Shown piece after piece: positions 17,749 through 26,103 of a stretch of DNA of 64,000 nt. The notes beneath the pieces are model-generated. The model was not told the DNA's origin, searched no databases, and was given only the letters and a program-made list of their open reading frames with translations. The first letter of the stretch is position 1. Every line of letters begins with the position of its first letter. Origin of the DNA: Bog-532 sp963732345 (lineage in GTDB: Bacteria > Actinomycetota > Actinomycetes > Streptosporangiales > Streptosporangiaceae); the NCBI GenBank assembly GCA_963732345.1, contig CAVSZI010000014.1, positions 62,001-126,000 of the forward strand. Reading direction: 5' to 3'. The translations under genes and the position numbers were made by a program.

Positions 17749-19155
17749 TCAGGCCGAGGCTTCGGCGCGCTCCGGCTCCGCCTGCCCGGTGCGGGCCCGC
17801 CACCAGGCCTGGCCACGGGCCGGCAGCGTGTAGATCGGGTCGTGGTAGGCGTATTCCCGGCCGATGGCCAGCACGTCGTCGGTCTCGACGGCGGTGCGGT
17901 AGTTCTTCGTCCAGTACGAAATGCCCCGGTCCGTGTCGTACCGGGCGACCTGGTGTACCCAGCGCTTGCCGACGTAGGGGACGTCGCAGACGACGCGCGG
18001 CGTGGCGAAACCCGGCAGGTACCCCATGATCTGGTGCTGCAGGTCCTGGCCCTCGCGGAGGCTCAGCCGCCAGTGCTCGCTGCCGGGGATCATGTCGCAC
18101 ATGTAGAAGTAGTAGGGCATGATCTTGGCCTCGTCGAGCAGCGCGAAGCACAGGTCGAGCAGGGCCTCGGCGCTGTCGTTGACCCCGCGCAGCAGCACGC
18201 CCTGGTTGCGGACGTCCCGGATGCCCGTGTCCAGCATCGCGCGCGCCGCCCGGGCCACCAGGGGAGTGACCGACTGCGCGGCGTTCACGTGCGTGTGGAT
18301 GGCCAGGCTCACGCCGCGGTCCGCCGCGCGCCCGGCCAGCCGGGCCATCCCGGCCCGGACCTCGTCGCTCAGCCAGTGCTGCGGCAGGCCCATCAGGGCC
18401 TTGCTGGCCAGCCGGATGTCGCGGATGCTCTCGATGTCGAGCAGCGCGGCCACGAACTCCTCCAGCCGGGGCCACGGCAGGTTGGCGACGTCGCCGCCGG
18501 AAACGACCACGTCGCGCACGCCGGGGGTGCGGCGCAGGTAGGCGATCATGGCCCCGAGCCGGTCGGGCCGCGCCAGCTCGAACTTGTGCTTGCCAGCCGT
18601 GGGGGTCGGGTTGCCGACCAGGTCCATCCGGGTGCAGTGCCCGCAGTACTGCGGGCAGGTGGGCAGCACCTCGGCCAGCACCTTGGTCGGGTAGCGGTGG
18701 GTCAGGCCCTCCACCGCCCACATCTCCGCCTCGTGCAGCGAGTCACGCTGGGCGTACGGGTGCGACGGCCAGTCGGCCCGGCGGTCGCTGAACACCGGGA
18801 TCATGTACCGGCGCACCGGGTCGGCGTAGAACGCCTCAGTGAACGCCTCGGTGAAGGCCGGGCCGCCGGAGGCGTCCGGCACGGCGTCCGGGGCCATCGT
18901 GTTGAGCATCTGCGGCGGCGCCAGCATCGACATGGTGGCCCGGGCCCGCTGGTCCTGCTCCAGGTCGGCGAAGAACGCCTCGCTGAGGCCGCCCCCCGTC
19001 ACCTGGCGCAACTGGCGCGCGTTCTTCACGCAGTGCGCCCGCTGCCACTGCGCGGACTCCCACTCGGCGATACTCACGTCGGCCCAGCCGGGGAAACGCC
19101 GCCAGTCCGGTTCGGTGAGCTCCCGGCGCCGGTAGACGTACGGCTGGTCGATCAC
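17749..19155 (-). CDS. kamA: L-lysine 2,3-aminomutase (KamA-type radical SAM enzyme)
   Basis: This roughly 468-aa radical SAM, PLP-dependent aminomutase interconverts L-lysine and L-beta-lysine. The [4Fe-4S] motif is CPQYCGHC (CxxxCxxC) near the middle of the N-terminal half, followed by VSGGDVANLP. Further KamA blocks include NQGVLLRGVND and MPYYFYMCDMIPGSEHWR. I prefer the GTG at 19155 because AGGAGG lies 5 nt before it; a GTG at 19173 is the alternative. The gene is divergent from the kdd-kamDE-kal operon and should perform the first step of the lysine-degradation route encoded there. Enzymes of this family are oxygen-sensitive. Confidence 0.9.
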   Translation of the reverse strand: MIDQPYVYRRRELTEPDWRRFPGWADVSIAEWESAQWQRAHCVKNARQLRQVTGGGLSEAFFADLEQDQRARATMSMLAPPQMLNTMAPDAVPDASGGPAFTEAFTEAFYADPVRRYMIPVFSDRRADWPSHPYAQRDSLHEAEMWAVEGLTHRYPTKVLAEVLPTCPQYCGHCTRMDLVGNPTPTAGKHKFELARPDRLGAMIAYLRRTPGVRDVVVSGGDVANLPWPRLEEFVAALLDIESIRDIRLASKALMGLPQHWLSDEVRAGMARLAGRAADRGVSLAIHTHVNAAQSVTPLVARAARAMLDTGIRDVRNQGVLLRGVNDSAEALLDLCFALLDEAKIMPYYFYMCDMIPGSEHWRLSLREGQDLQHQIMGYLPGFATPRVVCDVPYVGKRWVHQVARYDTDRGISYWTKNYRTAVETDDVLAIGREYAYHDPIYTLPARGQAWWRARTGQAEPERAEASA

Positions 19156-19300
19156 GAAGGCCTCCTGGGTCACCCATCGTCGGATAATAATCGTCTAGCA
19201 TATGAGTATATTAAAGAAGCTTTTGTCAAAGTAGTATCTAGCAGGAAAATTTATTGTTACATGCGCGTCTCATACGGCTCCCGCATGGATGACCCACGGG
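19156..19300. promoter_or_regulatory. AT-rich divergent promoter region of kamA
   Basis: This stretch is strikingly AT-rich compared with the rest of the window. On the - strand it contains TTGACA (complement at 19224-19229) followed by an AT-rich spacer with TATACT and CATATG candidates, consistent with a sigma-70-type promoter for kamA. The + strand promoter for kdd may also once have been here, but a TnpB-type element now lies between. Confidence 0.5.
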
Positions 19301-19329
19301 GGGCCCGGCGGCCCCCCCGGAAGGATGAT

Positions 19330-19660
19330 GGCTTGAGTACTCCCCGCCCTGAAGGACGGGGATCCCTGGGCTCACGCCCGAGGGTTCCTGTTTCACAGCC
19401 GACCGCACCCGGGAGCAAGCGGAAGGTGCCCCACCCGCAGTCGGAGATGGCCTTGGCCAGCGAAACGGTTCCAGACGACGCGGACACAGCCGAACGTGCG
19501 GGTAAGCACGCTGGCCAGCTCCGGCGCCGGGTACGCCCGGCACTTATACGCCGTCCGCACCACAACCAAGCTTCTCCGATCGCACTGGTTCGGATAAGCG
19601 CGACACGCGAGAGGGGGGAGCGGCGTTTCCTCCCCGGCCTGAAGCCCGGGGTCTCCACGC
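19330..19660 (-). mobile_element. Deletion derivative of a TnpB (IS605/IS607-type) element
   Basis: The - strand starts at a GTG (19560) with the TnpB N-terminal signature RTAYKCRAYPAPELASVL, RTFGCVRVVWNR. It then jumps to a central TnpB-like block LAKAISDCGWGTFR and ends with the C-terminal PSGVSPGIPVLQGGE. More than 300 residues of TnpB, including all RuvC residues, are missing. Characteristic GC hairpins flank it: CCCCGCCCTGAAGGACGGGG at 19342-19361 and CCCCGGCCTGAAGCCCGGGG at 19632-19651, like the ends and omega-RNA regions of such elements. It is non-autonomous and lies directly upstream of kdd. Confidence 0.8.
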
Positions 19661-19670
19661 CGCGATTCCG

Positions 19671-20945
19671 ATGAACAGTTCGCCGCTCGGACTGCACCGC
19701 GTCTGCGAGCCGGGGCCCGGTGATTCCGGGGGCGGCGGCGCCGTCCTGCCCCAGGCCGCGTGGCGGCTCGACCCCGATCCGCGGATCCAGCCCGACGAGG
19801 TCCGCGTCGAGCTCGAGCGGCTTAACCTCGACGCCGCGTCGTTCCGCCAGATCCGCGAGTCCACCGGCGGCGCCCCGGACGCGATGCGCGCCGCCGTGCT
19901 CGGCACCATCAGCCAGCGCGGCAAGATGCACAACCCGGTGACCGGCTCGGGCGGGATGCTCACCGGCATCGTCGCCGAGGCGGGCCCGCAGTCCCCGCTC
20001 GGCCTGCGCGCCGGCCTGCGCATCGCCACGCTGGTCTCGCTGAGCCTCACCCCGCTCGCGATCACCGACGGGCTCGCCCGCTGGGACGGCCAGTCGGAGC
20101 AGATCCCGTGCGCGGGGCACGCCATCCTGTTCGCCCGGTCGATCGCGGTCCCGCTCCCAGATGACCTGCCCATGCCGCTCGCGCTGGCCGTCCTCGACGT
20201 CTGCGGCGCGCCCGCGCTGACCCAGCGCGTGGTCGCCGCCCACCGCGCGGGCCGCGGCTTCGGCGACACGGCGGCGGCCGATGTGCCCGGGCGCCCCGGA
20301 CTGGCCGATGTGCCCGGGCGCCCGGGGCTCGCGGAAGCGCGCGGGCGCCCGGGGCCCATCGTCGCCATCCTCGGCGCGGCCGGCAAGAGCGGTTCGCTGT
20401 CGGCCGCGGCGGCCCGCGCGGCGGGAGCGGCCGCGATCATCGGCGTGGTGCCCTCCGGCGCCGAGGCGGCCCTCCTGCGCGAATCCGGCCTCGCCGACGC
20501 GATCGTGCTGGCCGACGCGCGCGACCCGGTGGGCCTCGCGGACGCGGTCGCGGGTGCGGGCGGCCCGGCCGACGTCACGGTCGTGTGCGTGGACGTACCC
20601 GGCTGCGAGGGCGGCGCGATCCTGGCCACCGCCCCCGGCGGCACGGTCATCTTCTTCTCGATGGCCACGTCGTTCAGCGCCGCGGCCCTCGGCGCGGAGG
20701 GCATGGCCGCCGACGTGACCATGCTGATCGGCAACGGGTACGCGCCCGGTCACGCGAAGCTGGCGCTGAACCTCATCCGCGCCAACCCCGCCGTCCGCGC
20801 CCTGTTCGAGCGCCGTGTCTTCCATGATCGTGGCGACTTTGCCGCCCATACTGCGGAAACGTCGCCACCAAAGGCAGGGGAGCCCAGCGGGGACGGGGTA
20901 GCGGGGCGGGCAAGCGCCGTGGGAGCAGGGAAGGAGGCGTCATGA
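19671..20945 (+). CDS. kdd: L-erythro-3,5-diaminohexanoate dehydrogenase
   Basis: This 424-aa NAD(P)-dependent dehydrogenase oxidises 3,5-diaminohexanoate to 5-amino-3-oxohexanoate. The N-terminal HRVCEP and VLPQAAWRLDPDP, the NPVTGSGGMLTG block near 92 and the nucleotide-binding VAILGAAGKSGSLS near 228 match the Kdd family. Between the two domains is an in-frame 27-bp tandem repeat, three copies at 20277-20357, encoding PGRPGL-type units that are probably a local expansion. No ribosome binding site is visible because the TnpB remnant ends only about 20 bp before the ATG. The C-terminus is low-complexity. It overlaps kamD by 4 bp. Confidence 0.9.
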   Translation: MNSSPLGLHRVCEPGPGDSGGGGAVLPQAAWRLDPDPRIQPDEVRVELERLNLDAASFRQIRESTGGAPDAMRAAVLGTISQRGKMHNPVTGSGGMLTGIVAEAGPQSPLGLRAGLRIATLVSLSLTPLAITDGLARWDGQSEQIPCAGHAILFARSIAVPLPDDLPMPLALAVLDVCGAPALTQRVVAAHRAGRGFGDTAAADVPGRPGLADVPGRPGLAEARGRPGPIVAILGAAGKSGSLSAAAARAAGAAAIIGVVPSGAEAALLRESGLADAIVLADARDPVGLADAVAGAGGPADVTVVCVDVPGCEGGAILATAPGGTVIFFSMATSFSAAALGAEGMAADVTMLIGNGYAPGHAKLALNLIRANPAVRALFERRVFHDRGDFAAHTAETSPPKAGEPSGDGVAGRASAVGAGKEAS

Positions 20946-22579
20946 CGTCGAGGCTGGGGCTCGATCCGGCCACGGTCCGCGAAGTCCGCGAGCTGGCCAG
21001 AAAGGCGGGCGAGCCGATCACCGAGATGGCCCGCGCGCACACGACGGTCTCCGTGGAGCGGGCCGTGCTGCGGCTGGCCGGCCTGCAGGGCGCCGACGCG
21101 GACGGAATGCCGTGGGTCAACCGCCTCACCGACGCCGTGAAGGACAGCGTGGGCCTGGAGCACGGCGTCGCCCTGCCCGTCTGGCACGCGCTCGGCAGCA
21201 ACGCCACCCGCAGCCTGAAAGACCTCGCCGAGGCCGCCGCCGCGGGCGCGGTGACGTTCCGGCTCCCGGAAGGAGACGCCGAACGGACGGCCAGGAGCGC
21301 AGCCGCCCGTTCGGTCGCCGAGGGGTTCGCCACCATCGACGGGCAGCGGGCGCAGCGGTCCCGCATAATCGCGGCCACCGCCGATCCGCCCAAGCCGTGG
21401 ATCTACCTGATCGTGGCGACCGGCGACATCTACGAGGACATCCCGCAGGCGCAGGCCGCCGCGCGGGAGGGCGCGGACATCATCGCGGTCATCCGCTCCA
21501 CCGGGCAGTCGCTGCTGGACTACGTGCCCGAGGGCGCGACCCGCGAGGGGTACGCCGGCACGTACGCCACCCAGGAGAACTTCGCTCTGATGCGCGCGGC
21601 GCTGGATAAGACCTCCCGCGAGCTGGGCCGGTACGTGCGGCTCACCAACTACGCGTCCGGGCTGTGCATGCCGGAGATCGCGGCCCTGGCCGGGCTGGAG
21701 CGCCTGGACATGATGCTGAACGACTGCATGTACGGGATCATCTTCCGCGACATCAACCCGCGCCGGACCTTCATCGACCAGCGGTTCTCCCGCCAGGTGC
21801 ACGCGCGCGCGGGGATCGTGATCAACACGGGCGAGGACAACTACCTGACCACGGCGGACGCGGTGGACGCCGCGCACACCGTCGTGGTCAGCCAGCTGCT
21901 GAACGAGTACTTCGGCAAGGAGGCCGGGCTGGCCGACGCGCAGCTCGGGCTGGGGCACGCGTTCGAGATCAACCCGGCCGTGCCGGACTCGTTCCTGCTG
22001 GAGCTGGCGCACGCGCAGCTCGTCCGCGAGCTGTTCCCGGACGCACCGCTGAAGTACATGCCGCCGACCAAGCACATGACCGGCAACGTCTTCGCCGGCT
22101 ATCTGCTGGACGCCTTCTTCAACCTGTGCGGGCTGATGACGGACCAGTCGATCCTGCTCATCGGCATGATGACCGAGGGGATCCACACACCGTTCCTGTC
22201 CGACCGGGATCTGGCGCTGGAGAACGCGCGGTACGTGCGCGCGGCCGCCGGGCGGCTCGGGGACAGCTTCCGGCCGGAGCCGGACGGGTTCGTCGCCACG
22301 CGGGCGCGCGAGGTGCTGGGGGAGGCGAACGGACTGCTGCGCCGGATCTGCGACGAGGGGCTGCTGAATGCGATCGCTGACGGGACGTTCGGCGTGACCA
22401 GGCGCCCGCCGGACGGCGGCCGCGGCCTGGACGGCGTTCTGGCGAAAGCCCCGGACTACTTCAACCCCGCCACCGAGATCCTCGAGGGGGGCCCGGGCCG
22501 CGCCGGGAACATTCATGATCCCGAACGGACCTACGAGGACTCCAAGTCCGTGCGGGCCCCGGCACCGGTGAAGCCGTGA
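20942..22579 (+). CDS. kamD: Lysine 5,6-aminomutase alpha subunit
   Basis: This 545-aa protein is the large subunit of the PLP- and adenosylcobalamin-dependent D-lysine/beta-lysine 5,6-aminomutase, which moves the terminal amino group to C5. Recognisable blocks include MPWVNRLTDAVKDSVGLEHGVALPVWHALGS near 58-90, IYLIVATGDIYEDIPQAQ, the repeated TGQSLLDYVPEGATREGYAGTYATQENF region, and PTKHMTGNVFAGYLLDAFFNLCG near 380. Length is close to the usual 520 aa plus a short tail. It is translationally coupled to kdd and kamE. Activity needs B12, but no cobalamin riboswitch is visible upstream. Confidence 0.95.
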   Translation: MTSRLGLDPATVREVRELARKAGEPITEMARAHTTVSVERAVLRLAGLQGADADGMPWVNRLTDAVKDSVGLEHGVALPVWHALGSNATRSLKDLAEAAAAGAVTFRLPEGDAERTARSAAARSVAEGFATIDGQRAQRSRIIAATADPPKPWIYLIVATGDIYEDIPQAQAAAREGADIIAVIRSTGQSLLDYVPEGATREGYAGTYATQENFALMRAALDKTSRELGRYVRLTNYASGLCMPEIAALAGLERLDMMLNDCMYGIIFRDINPRRTFIDQRFSRQVHARAGIVINTGEDNYLTTADAVDAAHTVVVSQLLNEYFGKEAGLADAQLGLGHAFEINPAVPDSFLLELAHAQLVRELFPDAPLKYMPPTKHMTGNVFAGYLLDAFFNLCGLMTDQSILLIGMMTEGIHTPFLSDRDLALENARYVRAAAGRLGDSFRPEPDGFVATRAREVLGEANGLLRRICDEGLLNAIADGTFGVTRRPPDGGRGLDGVLAKAPDYFNPATEILEGGPGRAGNIHDPERTYEDSKSVRAPAPVKP

Positions 22580-23574
22580 TGAGCGGAGACGCTACGGCGA
22601 GTGGCGAGGGGCGCAGCCCCGAGATCGCGCAGCCGCGATCGGCTACGGCGAATGGCGCGGCGCAGCCGCGATCGCGCGGCCCGCGAGGGGCCTCGGCCCC
22701 TCCGGCCGCGCGATTCCACGGCGAGGACCCCAGCGGGGCGCGAAGCGCAGCGGGGGGTTCCAGGGGGGTCGTCCCCCCAGGCCAGCACAGCGCAGCGGGG
22801 GGCTCCGGGGGGTCGTCCCCCCGGGTTATACGCCCCTACGGCGACACCACCGGGGACGGCCGCGTGCAGGTGTCGTTCACGCTGCCGGTCCCGTTCGGCA
22901 GCGAGACCGAGCGGGCCCGGGCCGAAGGGGCGGCGCTGCAGCTGGCCGGCAAGATGGGCATCGACCCGGCGATGGTGGTGCACGCCAAGGGAATCGGCCC
23001 CGATTTCACGTTCTTCATCGTCTACGGGCGGGTAGGCCACCTCGTTGACATGTCCGCGGTGACGGTGGCCGAACGCGAGTACCCGTTGCTGACGGCGCAG
23101 GAGGTCAACCTGCGCATCCGCTCAGCGCTCGGCCGGAAGTTCGTGGTGGTGGGCGCCTGCATCGGGACGGACGCGCACACCGTCGGCATCGACGCCATCC
23201 TGAACGTCAAGGGGCACGCGGGCGAAAAGGGGCTCGAGTACTACCGGGAGATACGCGTGGTGAACATGGGAGCGCAGGTAGGCGTGCCTGATCTGGTGGC
23301 CCGCGCGCGCGCCGAACGGGCCGATGCGGTGCTGGTCAGCCAGGTGGTGTCGCAGCGCGACGCCCACCTGTCCAACGCGCGGGAGATGTCCGCCGCGTTC
23401 CGGTACGCCTACCCGGGCGGCGGGAGACCCGTCCTCGTGGTCGGCGGGCCGCGGTTCGACCCGGCCGCCGCGGCCGCGCTGGGTGTCGACGCGATCTTCG
23501 GGCGCGGGACGACGCCGCGCGAGGTGGCCAGCTACCTGGCCGCCACCCTCGACCCCGCGCCGGCCCATGTCTAG
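22576..23574 (+). CDS. kamE: Lysine 5,6-aminomutase beta subunit (B12-binding)
   Basis: This 332-aa cobalamin- and PLP-binding subunit partners KamD. The B12 lower-ligand motif is GTDAHTVGIDAI (DxHxxG) near residue 197, followed by the PLP-lysine block NVKGHAGEKGLEYY near 211. A Rossmann-type B12 domain ends with VLVVGGPRFD. The conserved protein begins only at about residue 77 (VIRPYGDTTGDGRVQVSF). The first ~76 residues are Gly/Ser/Pro-rich and encoded by GC-palindromic repeats (about 22600-22830), an unusual insertion near the N-terminus. Start codon and coupling to kamD (ATGA) are intact. It overlaps kal by 8 bp. Confidence 0.93.
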   Translation: MMSGDATASGEGRSPEIAQPRSATANGAAQPRSRGPRGASAPPAARFHGEDPSGARSAAGGSRGVVPPGQHSAAGGSGGSSPRVIRPYGDTTGDGRVQVSFTLPVPFGSETERARAEGAALQLAGKMGIDPAMVVHAKGIGPDFTFFIVYGRVGHLVDMSAVTVAEREYPLLTAQEVNLRIRSALGRKFVVVGACIGTDAHTVGIDAILNVKGHAGEKGLEYYREIRVVNMGAQVGVPDLVARARAERADAVLVSQVVSQRDAHLSNAREMSAAFRYAYPGGGRPVLVVGGPRFDPAAAAALGVDAIFGRGTTPREVASYLAATLDPAPAHV

Positions 23575-23983
23575 CCCGGCCGATCCGCGGCTGGGGCTGT
23601 CGGTGACGCACCGCCGTTACGTGAGCCACGCGGACGCGCACTACGGCGGCAACCTGGTGGACGGTGCGTACGCGCTGGCCCTGTTCGGCGACGTGGCCAC
23701 CGAGGCGTGCATCCGGATGGACGGCGACGAGGGGCTGTTCGCCTCCTACTCCGACGTGCAGTTCCGCGCGCCGGTGCAGGCGGGCGACGTTATCGAGGCC
23801 ACGGCCGCGGTCACCGCGATCGGGCGGCGCAGCCGGGAGCTGACGTTCGAGGCCAGCGTGGTCTGCCGGGCCGACCCGGCGCGTGGGCCCTCGGCCGCGG
23901 CCGTGCTCCCGGAGCGGCTGGTCGTGGCCACCGCCACCGGGACCGTGGTCGTCCCGGAGCACAAGCGCGACTCCGTTGTGTGA
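23567..23983 (+). CDS. kal: 3-aminobutyryl-CoA ammonia-lyase (hotdog fold)
   Basis: This 138-aa hotdog-fold protein corresponds to Kal of lysine fermentation, which eliminates ammonia from 3-aminobutyryl-CoA to crotonyl-CoA. Family features are RRYVSHADAHYGGNLVDGAYALALFGDVATE (residues about 15-45) and the strand pair FASYSDVQFRAPVQAGDVIEA. It ends with VPEHKRDSV. Its position directly after kamE supports Kal over a generic thioesterase. The preceding Kce step is not encoded in the window. Confidence 0.87.
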   Translation: MSSPADPRLGLSVTHRRYVSHADAHYGGNLVDGAYALALFGDVATEACIRMDGDEGLFASYSDVQFRAPVQAGDVIEATAAVTAIGRRSRELTFEASVVCRADPARGPSAAAVLPERLVVATATGTVVVPEHKRDSVV

Positions 23984-24562
23984 CTGAGGCGGGGCCTTTT
24001 CGGCTACGGTAGCCCACTAGAGGTATACGTACCGTAACGATTGGGGGTTGACATCGTCCGGATGAGGGGTAAGTTTCTGCACACAGTCCAGCACCGGGCT
24101 GGCTAGCCGGAGGTGGCTGGCCCGCCGCGATCTGGACTGCGCCGGGGTGGGGGCGTATGCATCCAGCCGTTTCTGTGCCCGGCGCGGTGAGATGGGCTGC
24201 TACGCGGAACCGGCTGGACGGGGGGTTGGGCTTGGGAGGGGGCCTGGGCGCCCAGTAGACAACGGTGACCGATCTCGTTGCCGGCGAGACGGTCCCCGGT
24301 CCGAAGGCGCAGCCCGGGTCCCTTTCCTCCGCCCACCAGGTTTTCCTGGCCGCTGGGTGGCAGATGCTCCTGGACGTGCGTGGGAGATGATCCCTGGGCG
24401 GCGCCCGGCCTGCGCGCTGGGGCCCCCGGGATCGCGGCGGGTTCGCGGGAAAGACTCAGCGGCACGGGGAAGGGCCCAGCTGCCGGTCGGCAAAAGTATG
24501 GGGCGGGGCCGCTATCCTGGTCGGCCAGGACCAGCGATTCCACCCAGGCGGAGGCAGCAAGC
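23984..24562. other. Intergenic region without a convincing gene
   Basis: These 579 bp are GC-rich with several possible short frames, none showing family features or a good ribosome binding site. A TTGACA at about 24049 followed by an AT-leaning segment (GGGGTAAGTT) could be a promoter reading right. A GC-palindromic stretch near 24100-24130 resembles part of a repeat. The mannosyltransferase ribosome binding site GGAGG lies at its right end. Confidence 0.5.
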
Positions 24563-25339
24563 GTGGCAGAGCCCACTTCCCCCATCGAGCGCGTCGCCGT
24601 CATCATGCCGACGTATGAGGAGCGGCAGAATCTGGAGGCCGTCGCCGGCCGCCTGCGCGCTGCGGTTCCGCACGCGGATCTTCTGGTCGTCGACGACAAC
24701 AGCCCCGATGGGACCGGCGACCTGGCCGACAAGCTGTCCGAGGTCGACGCGCACATTCAGGTCCTGCACCGGACCGAAAAGGTCGGGCTGGGCCCGGCTT
24801 ACATCGCCGGATTCCGCTGGGCCCTGGAGCGCGGCTACGACGCTGTGGTGGAGATGGACGCGGACGGGTCGCACCAGCCTGAGCAGCTGCCGCTGCTGCT
24901 GGCCGCGCTGGATGGCGCGGACGGGGTGATCGGTTCCCGGTGGATACCGGGCGGGCGGCTGCTGAACTGGCCGAAGTCCCGGGAGATCCTGTCCCGCGGG
25001 GCCAACCTCTACACCCGCCTCATGCTGGGGCTCGACATCCGGGACGCGACCGGCGGCTACCGCGCCTACCGGACCTCCGCACTGCGCGCGATCAGCCTGG
25101 ACACGGTCGAGTCGGCGGGCTACTGCTTTCAGATCGACCTGACGCTGCGCCTGATCCACGCCGGCCTGCGGATCGTCGAGGTCCCCATCACGTTCGTGGA
25201 ACGGGAGCGCGGGGCGAGCAAGATGAGCCGGGCCATCATCGGAGAGGCCTTCCTCCGCGTCGCGCAATGGGGCATCGCGGACCGGATGAAGAACCTGCGG
25301 GCCCGGGAACGCCTGAACCGGCAGCGCCCCGGGGCGTAA
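24563..25339 (+). CDS. Polyprenol-phosphate mannosyltransferase (GT2 family)
   Basis: This 258-aa GT-A glycosyltransferase belongs to the dolichol/polyprenol-phosphate mannose synthase family. It transfers mannose from GDP-mannose to polyprenyl phosphate for cell-envelope glycans and protein mannosylation. The nucleotide-binding MPTYEERQN is at about 14-22, VVDDNSPDGTGDLA at 42-55, the metal-binding DADGSHQPEQ at about 97-106, and the GSRWIPGG segment follows. The C-terminal FVERERGASKMSR is typical. The start is GTG with GGAGG eight bases upstream. Unlike mycobacterial Ppm1, no acyltransferase domain is fused. A 20-bp-stem terminator overlaps its 3' end. Confidence 0.9.
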   Translation: MAEPTSPIERVAVIMPTYEERQNLEAVAGRLRAAVPHADLLVVDDNSPDGTGDLADKLSEVDAHIQVLHRTEKVGLGPAYIAGFRWALERGYDAVVEMDADGSHQPEQLPLLLAALDGADGVIGSRWIPGGRLLNWPKSREILSRGANLYTRLMLGLDIRDATGGYRAYRTSALRAISLDTVESAGYCFQIDLTLRLIHAGLRIVEVPITFVERERGASKMSRAIIGEAFLRVAQWGIADRMKNLRARERLNRQRPGA

Positions 25340-25361
25340 GACCCGGGGCGCTGCCGGTTCA
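25314..25361 (+). terminator. Perfect 20-bp stem terminator containing the stop codon in its loop
   Basis: Arms at 25314-25333 and 25342-25361 are perfectly complementary over 20 bp. The 8-nt loop (25334-25341) carries the TAA stop codon of the mannosyltransferase gene. No U-tract follows, as is common for actinomycete terminators. Confidence 0.85.
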
Positions 25362-25520
25362 GTTCTGGTCGCCGCCGACTGGCGCCTGCCCGCGGGTGAC
25401 CGTCTGCAGCCCGGCATGCCGAGCCGAGGGACAGGGCCTACGCCGACGGGGCCTACGCCAGCCGGGCTCACAGCGACCTGCTTACGCCGACGGGCCTACG
25501 GGCACAGGACCCGCGCCGGC

Positions 25521-25907
25521 TCAGGCGCTCTTGCGCTGCCGGCGGTCGCGGCGGGCGTCGGCTTCCCTGGCGGTGCCGCGCCGTCCCCTGATGACCTCGA
25601 GCCGCTCCGCCAGGACCGCCTCCAGATCGTCGACCGTCCGCCGCTCCAGCAGCATGTCCCAGTGGCTGCGCGGCGGTTTAACCTTCTTCGGCGTGGGCGA
25701 CTCGCCGGTAGCCGCGAAGGCGACCGCACCACACACCCGGCATTCCCAGGTGGGGGGAAGCTCGGCCTCGGCGGCAAAGGGTACGGTAAAGTGGTGGCCC
25801 TTAGGACAGTCGAAAGCGACCTCCTGTCGCGGGGCGAGGTCGGTGTTGCGGTCGTTTTCGTAGCTCGTCGACCCGAGCCGGGTGCCGCGTAGTGCGCGTT
25901 CGGCCAT
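25521..25907 (-). CDS. rbpA: RNA polymerase-binding protein RbpA
   Basis: This 128-aa transcription factor, specific to actinobacteria, binds RNA polymerase holoenzyme and stabilises open complexes with the principal sigma factor. MAERALRGTRLGSTSYENDRN at the start is the classic N-terminal tail. The Zn-binding ribbon includes FDCPKGHHF and WECRVCG. The basic linker and sigma-interacting domain follow (KPPRSHWDMLLERR, LEAVLAERLEVIRGRRG). The ATG at 25907 is chosen since it gives the family N-terminus. A genuine chromosomal gene, it argues that this region is core genome. Confidence 0.97.
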   Translation of the reverse strand: MAERALRGTRLGSTSYENDRNTDLAPRQEVAFDCPKGHHFTVPFAAEAELPPTWECRVCGAVAFAATGESPTPKKVKPPRSHWDMLLERRTVDDLEAVLAERLEVIRGRRGTAREADARRDRRQRKSA

Positions 25908-26103
25908 TGGCGTGCTGCCTCCCAAGCGGTCAGCCATTCACGTTTATCAACGCTGAATACGCGGTCAAGATTCCCTATTACGCTTCGTTCCAACCCTGAT
26001 CCGCACGCCGAATGCGCCGCAGGGAGTTTTTCCGCGGTGCCGAGCGGGAAGAACCGCGGCCGGCCCGGGGGGCAGCGGCGGTAAGAGGCAGCCGACAGGC
26101 CAG

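Noticed and set aside
19174..19670. Cobalamin riboswitch upstream of the B12-dependent lysine aminomutase operon
   Set aside because: I could not find a B12-box-like sequence; the segment is occupied by an AT-rich promoter and a TnpB remnant.
23984..24562. A further small gene before the mannosyltransferase
   Set aside because: Frames are short, lack ribosome binding sites and show no family features.
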